This document shows positions 5,289 through 5,784 of a DNA stretch of 5,784 nt, one piece after another. The DNA is from Zavarzinia sp. (GTDB lineage Bacteria; Pseudomonadota; Alphaproteobacteria; Zavarziniales; Zavarziniaceae), in NCBI GenBank assembly GCA_028694545.1, contig JAQVKV010000193.1, forward strand, positions 1 to 5,784, written 5' to 3'. The notes below the pieces were generated by a model. It saw only the letters and a program-made list of their open reading frames with translations, was not told the origin of the DNA and searched no databases. The position numbers and the translations under genes were made by a program. Positions within the stretch are counted from its first letter, which is position 1. Each line of letters opens with the position of its first letter.

Positions 5289-5784
5289 ATGAAGACGCGG
5301 ACGCCGAAGGAAAAACGCGAGCCCGTGACGCCCGACATGCCGAAAACGCCCAGCTTCGCCCTTGATGGTCAGGGCCCCCTGTTCAAGCAGATCGGGCGCG
5401 CGGTCACCGAACAGATCCTGAGGGGTCGTTACAAGCAGGGCGAGAAGCTGCCGTCCGAGGCCGAGCTGACGGAAATCTTCAACACCTCGCGCCAGACCGT
5501 GAACAAGGCGATCACCGAACTCGCCAAGAGCGGCCTCGTCGAGCGCAACCGCCGGGCCGGCACCGTCGTCTCCTGGCAGTTCCAGGAGCGCTTCGTGCTG
5601 CCCCTGCGCGATGTTTCCGACGAGATCGAGCGGGCGAAGCAGATCTACGAATACCGCATCCTCGAACGCCGCGTCATCCGCAACGGCAAGGGCGGCGTCA
5701 CCTGGCCGGCGCTGCCGGCCGGCGCCCGCCTGCTGTTCATCGAGGCGATCCACCTCGCCGACAGCCTGCCGGTCCAGCTCGAGA
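5289..5784 (+). CDS. GntR-family (HutC subfamily) transcriptional regulator with UTRA domain, C-terminus cut by window edge
   Basis: The 165 visible residues start with a basic, probably flexible tail (MKTRTPKEKR, to about residue 28). A GntR winged helix-turn-helix follows (about 30-95: LFKQIGRAVTEQIL, KLPSEAEL, TSRQTVNKAITELAKSGLV, then the wing ERNRRAGTVV). From about 103 the ligand-binding UTRA domain begins (FVLPLRDVSDEIERA, EYRILERRV, LLFIEAIHLADSLPVQLE) and runs off the window. HutC-type regulators are usually repressors released by a pathway intermediate, such as urocanate for HutC itself. The ATG at 5289 has a weak GGCGGGA 8 nt upstream. A second ATG at 5337 would remove 16 residues of tail without touching the DNA-binding domain and is possible. 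The gene diverges from the deacylase and is the only regulator in view, so it is the likely controller of the whole cluster. Its inducer is unknown. Confidence 0.92.
   Translation, partial: MKTRTPKEKREPVTPDMPKTPSFALDGQGPLFKQIGRAVTEQILRGRYKQGEKLPSEAELTEIFNTSRQTVNKAITELAKSGLVERNRRAGTVVSWQFQERFVLPLRDVSDEIERAKQIYEYRILERRVIRNGKGGVTWPALPAGARLLFIEAIHLADSLPVQLE

Noticed and set aside
4192..5292. Plus-strand frame (366 codons) opposite the deacylase
   Set aside because: It is a shadow of the zinc deacylase, Arg/His/Gln-rich with no motif.
5196..5753. Minus-strand frame (185 codons) opposite the regulator
   Set aside because: It runs antisense through the winged helix-turn-helix and UTRA coding sequence, and no family is recognisable.
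1..5784. Search by eye for tRNA, rRNA, insertion sequences, CRISPR repeats, toxin-antitoxin or defence genes
   Set aside because: None was seen. Genes are tightly packed metabolic and transport genes with uniform composition, and no long direct or terminal inverted repeats are evident.

Overview
The window is GC-rich, with strong G/C preference at third codon positions, short intergenic gaps and alternative GTG and TTG starts. The protein families resemble those of an alphaproteobacterium (Rhizobiales or Rhodospirillales-like). That placement is inferred from protein and codon style, not from a marker gene. No rRNA, tRNA, mobile element, CRISPR array or phage gene is visible. The region reads as a chromosomal or megaplasmid catabolic island of six genes, two of them cut by the window edges.

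Layout: (1) A minus-strand operon, read right to left, holds an FAD-linked D-2-hydroxyacid dehydrogenase (2807-1431), a DppB-type ABC permease (1434-448, overlapping the oxidase stop in a GTGA) and a DppC-type ABC permease (434 to beyond base 1, TTG start). The ATPase and binding-protein genes of the transporter are not in the window. (2) An AT-richer divergent promoter region (2808-3077) carries recognisable promoter-like elements and two related inverted repeats. (3) A plus-strand HisC-like PLP aminotransferase runs from 3078 to 4187. (4) A converging minus-strand zinc deacylase of the succinylglutamate desuccinylase/aspartoacylase family, DoeB-like in style, runs from 5199 to 4210. (5) Divergent from it, a plus-strand GntR/HutC-type regulator with a UTRA ligand domain starts at 5289 and is cut by the right edge.

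Working model (inference): the peptide-type ABC transporter imports a small polar, possibly N-acylated or hydroxy-acid-containing compound. The deacylase removes an acyl group, the oxidase converts a D-2-hydroxy acid to a 2-oxo acid, and the aminotransferase interconverts the 2-oxo acid and an amino acid. The HutC-type repressor may sense a substrate or intermediate and bind the GT-N4-AC repeats in the central divergent promoter. Each protein belongs to a known family, but I do not recognise the combination as a characterised pathway. The substrate is unknown. An aryl- or imidazolyl-lactate-type compound is one testable guess.
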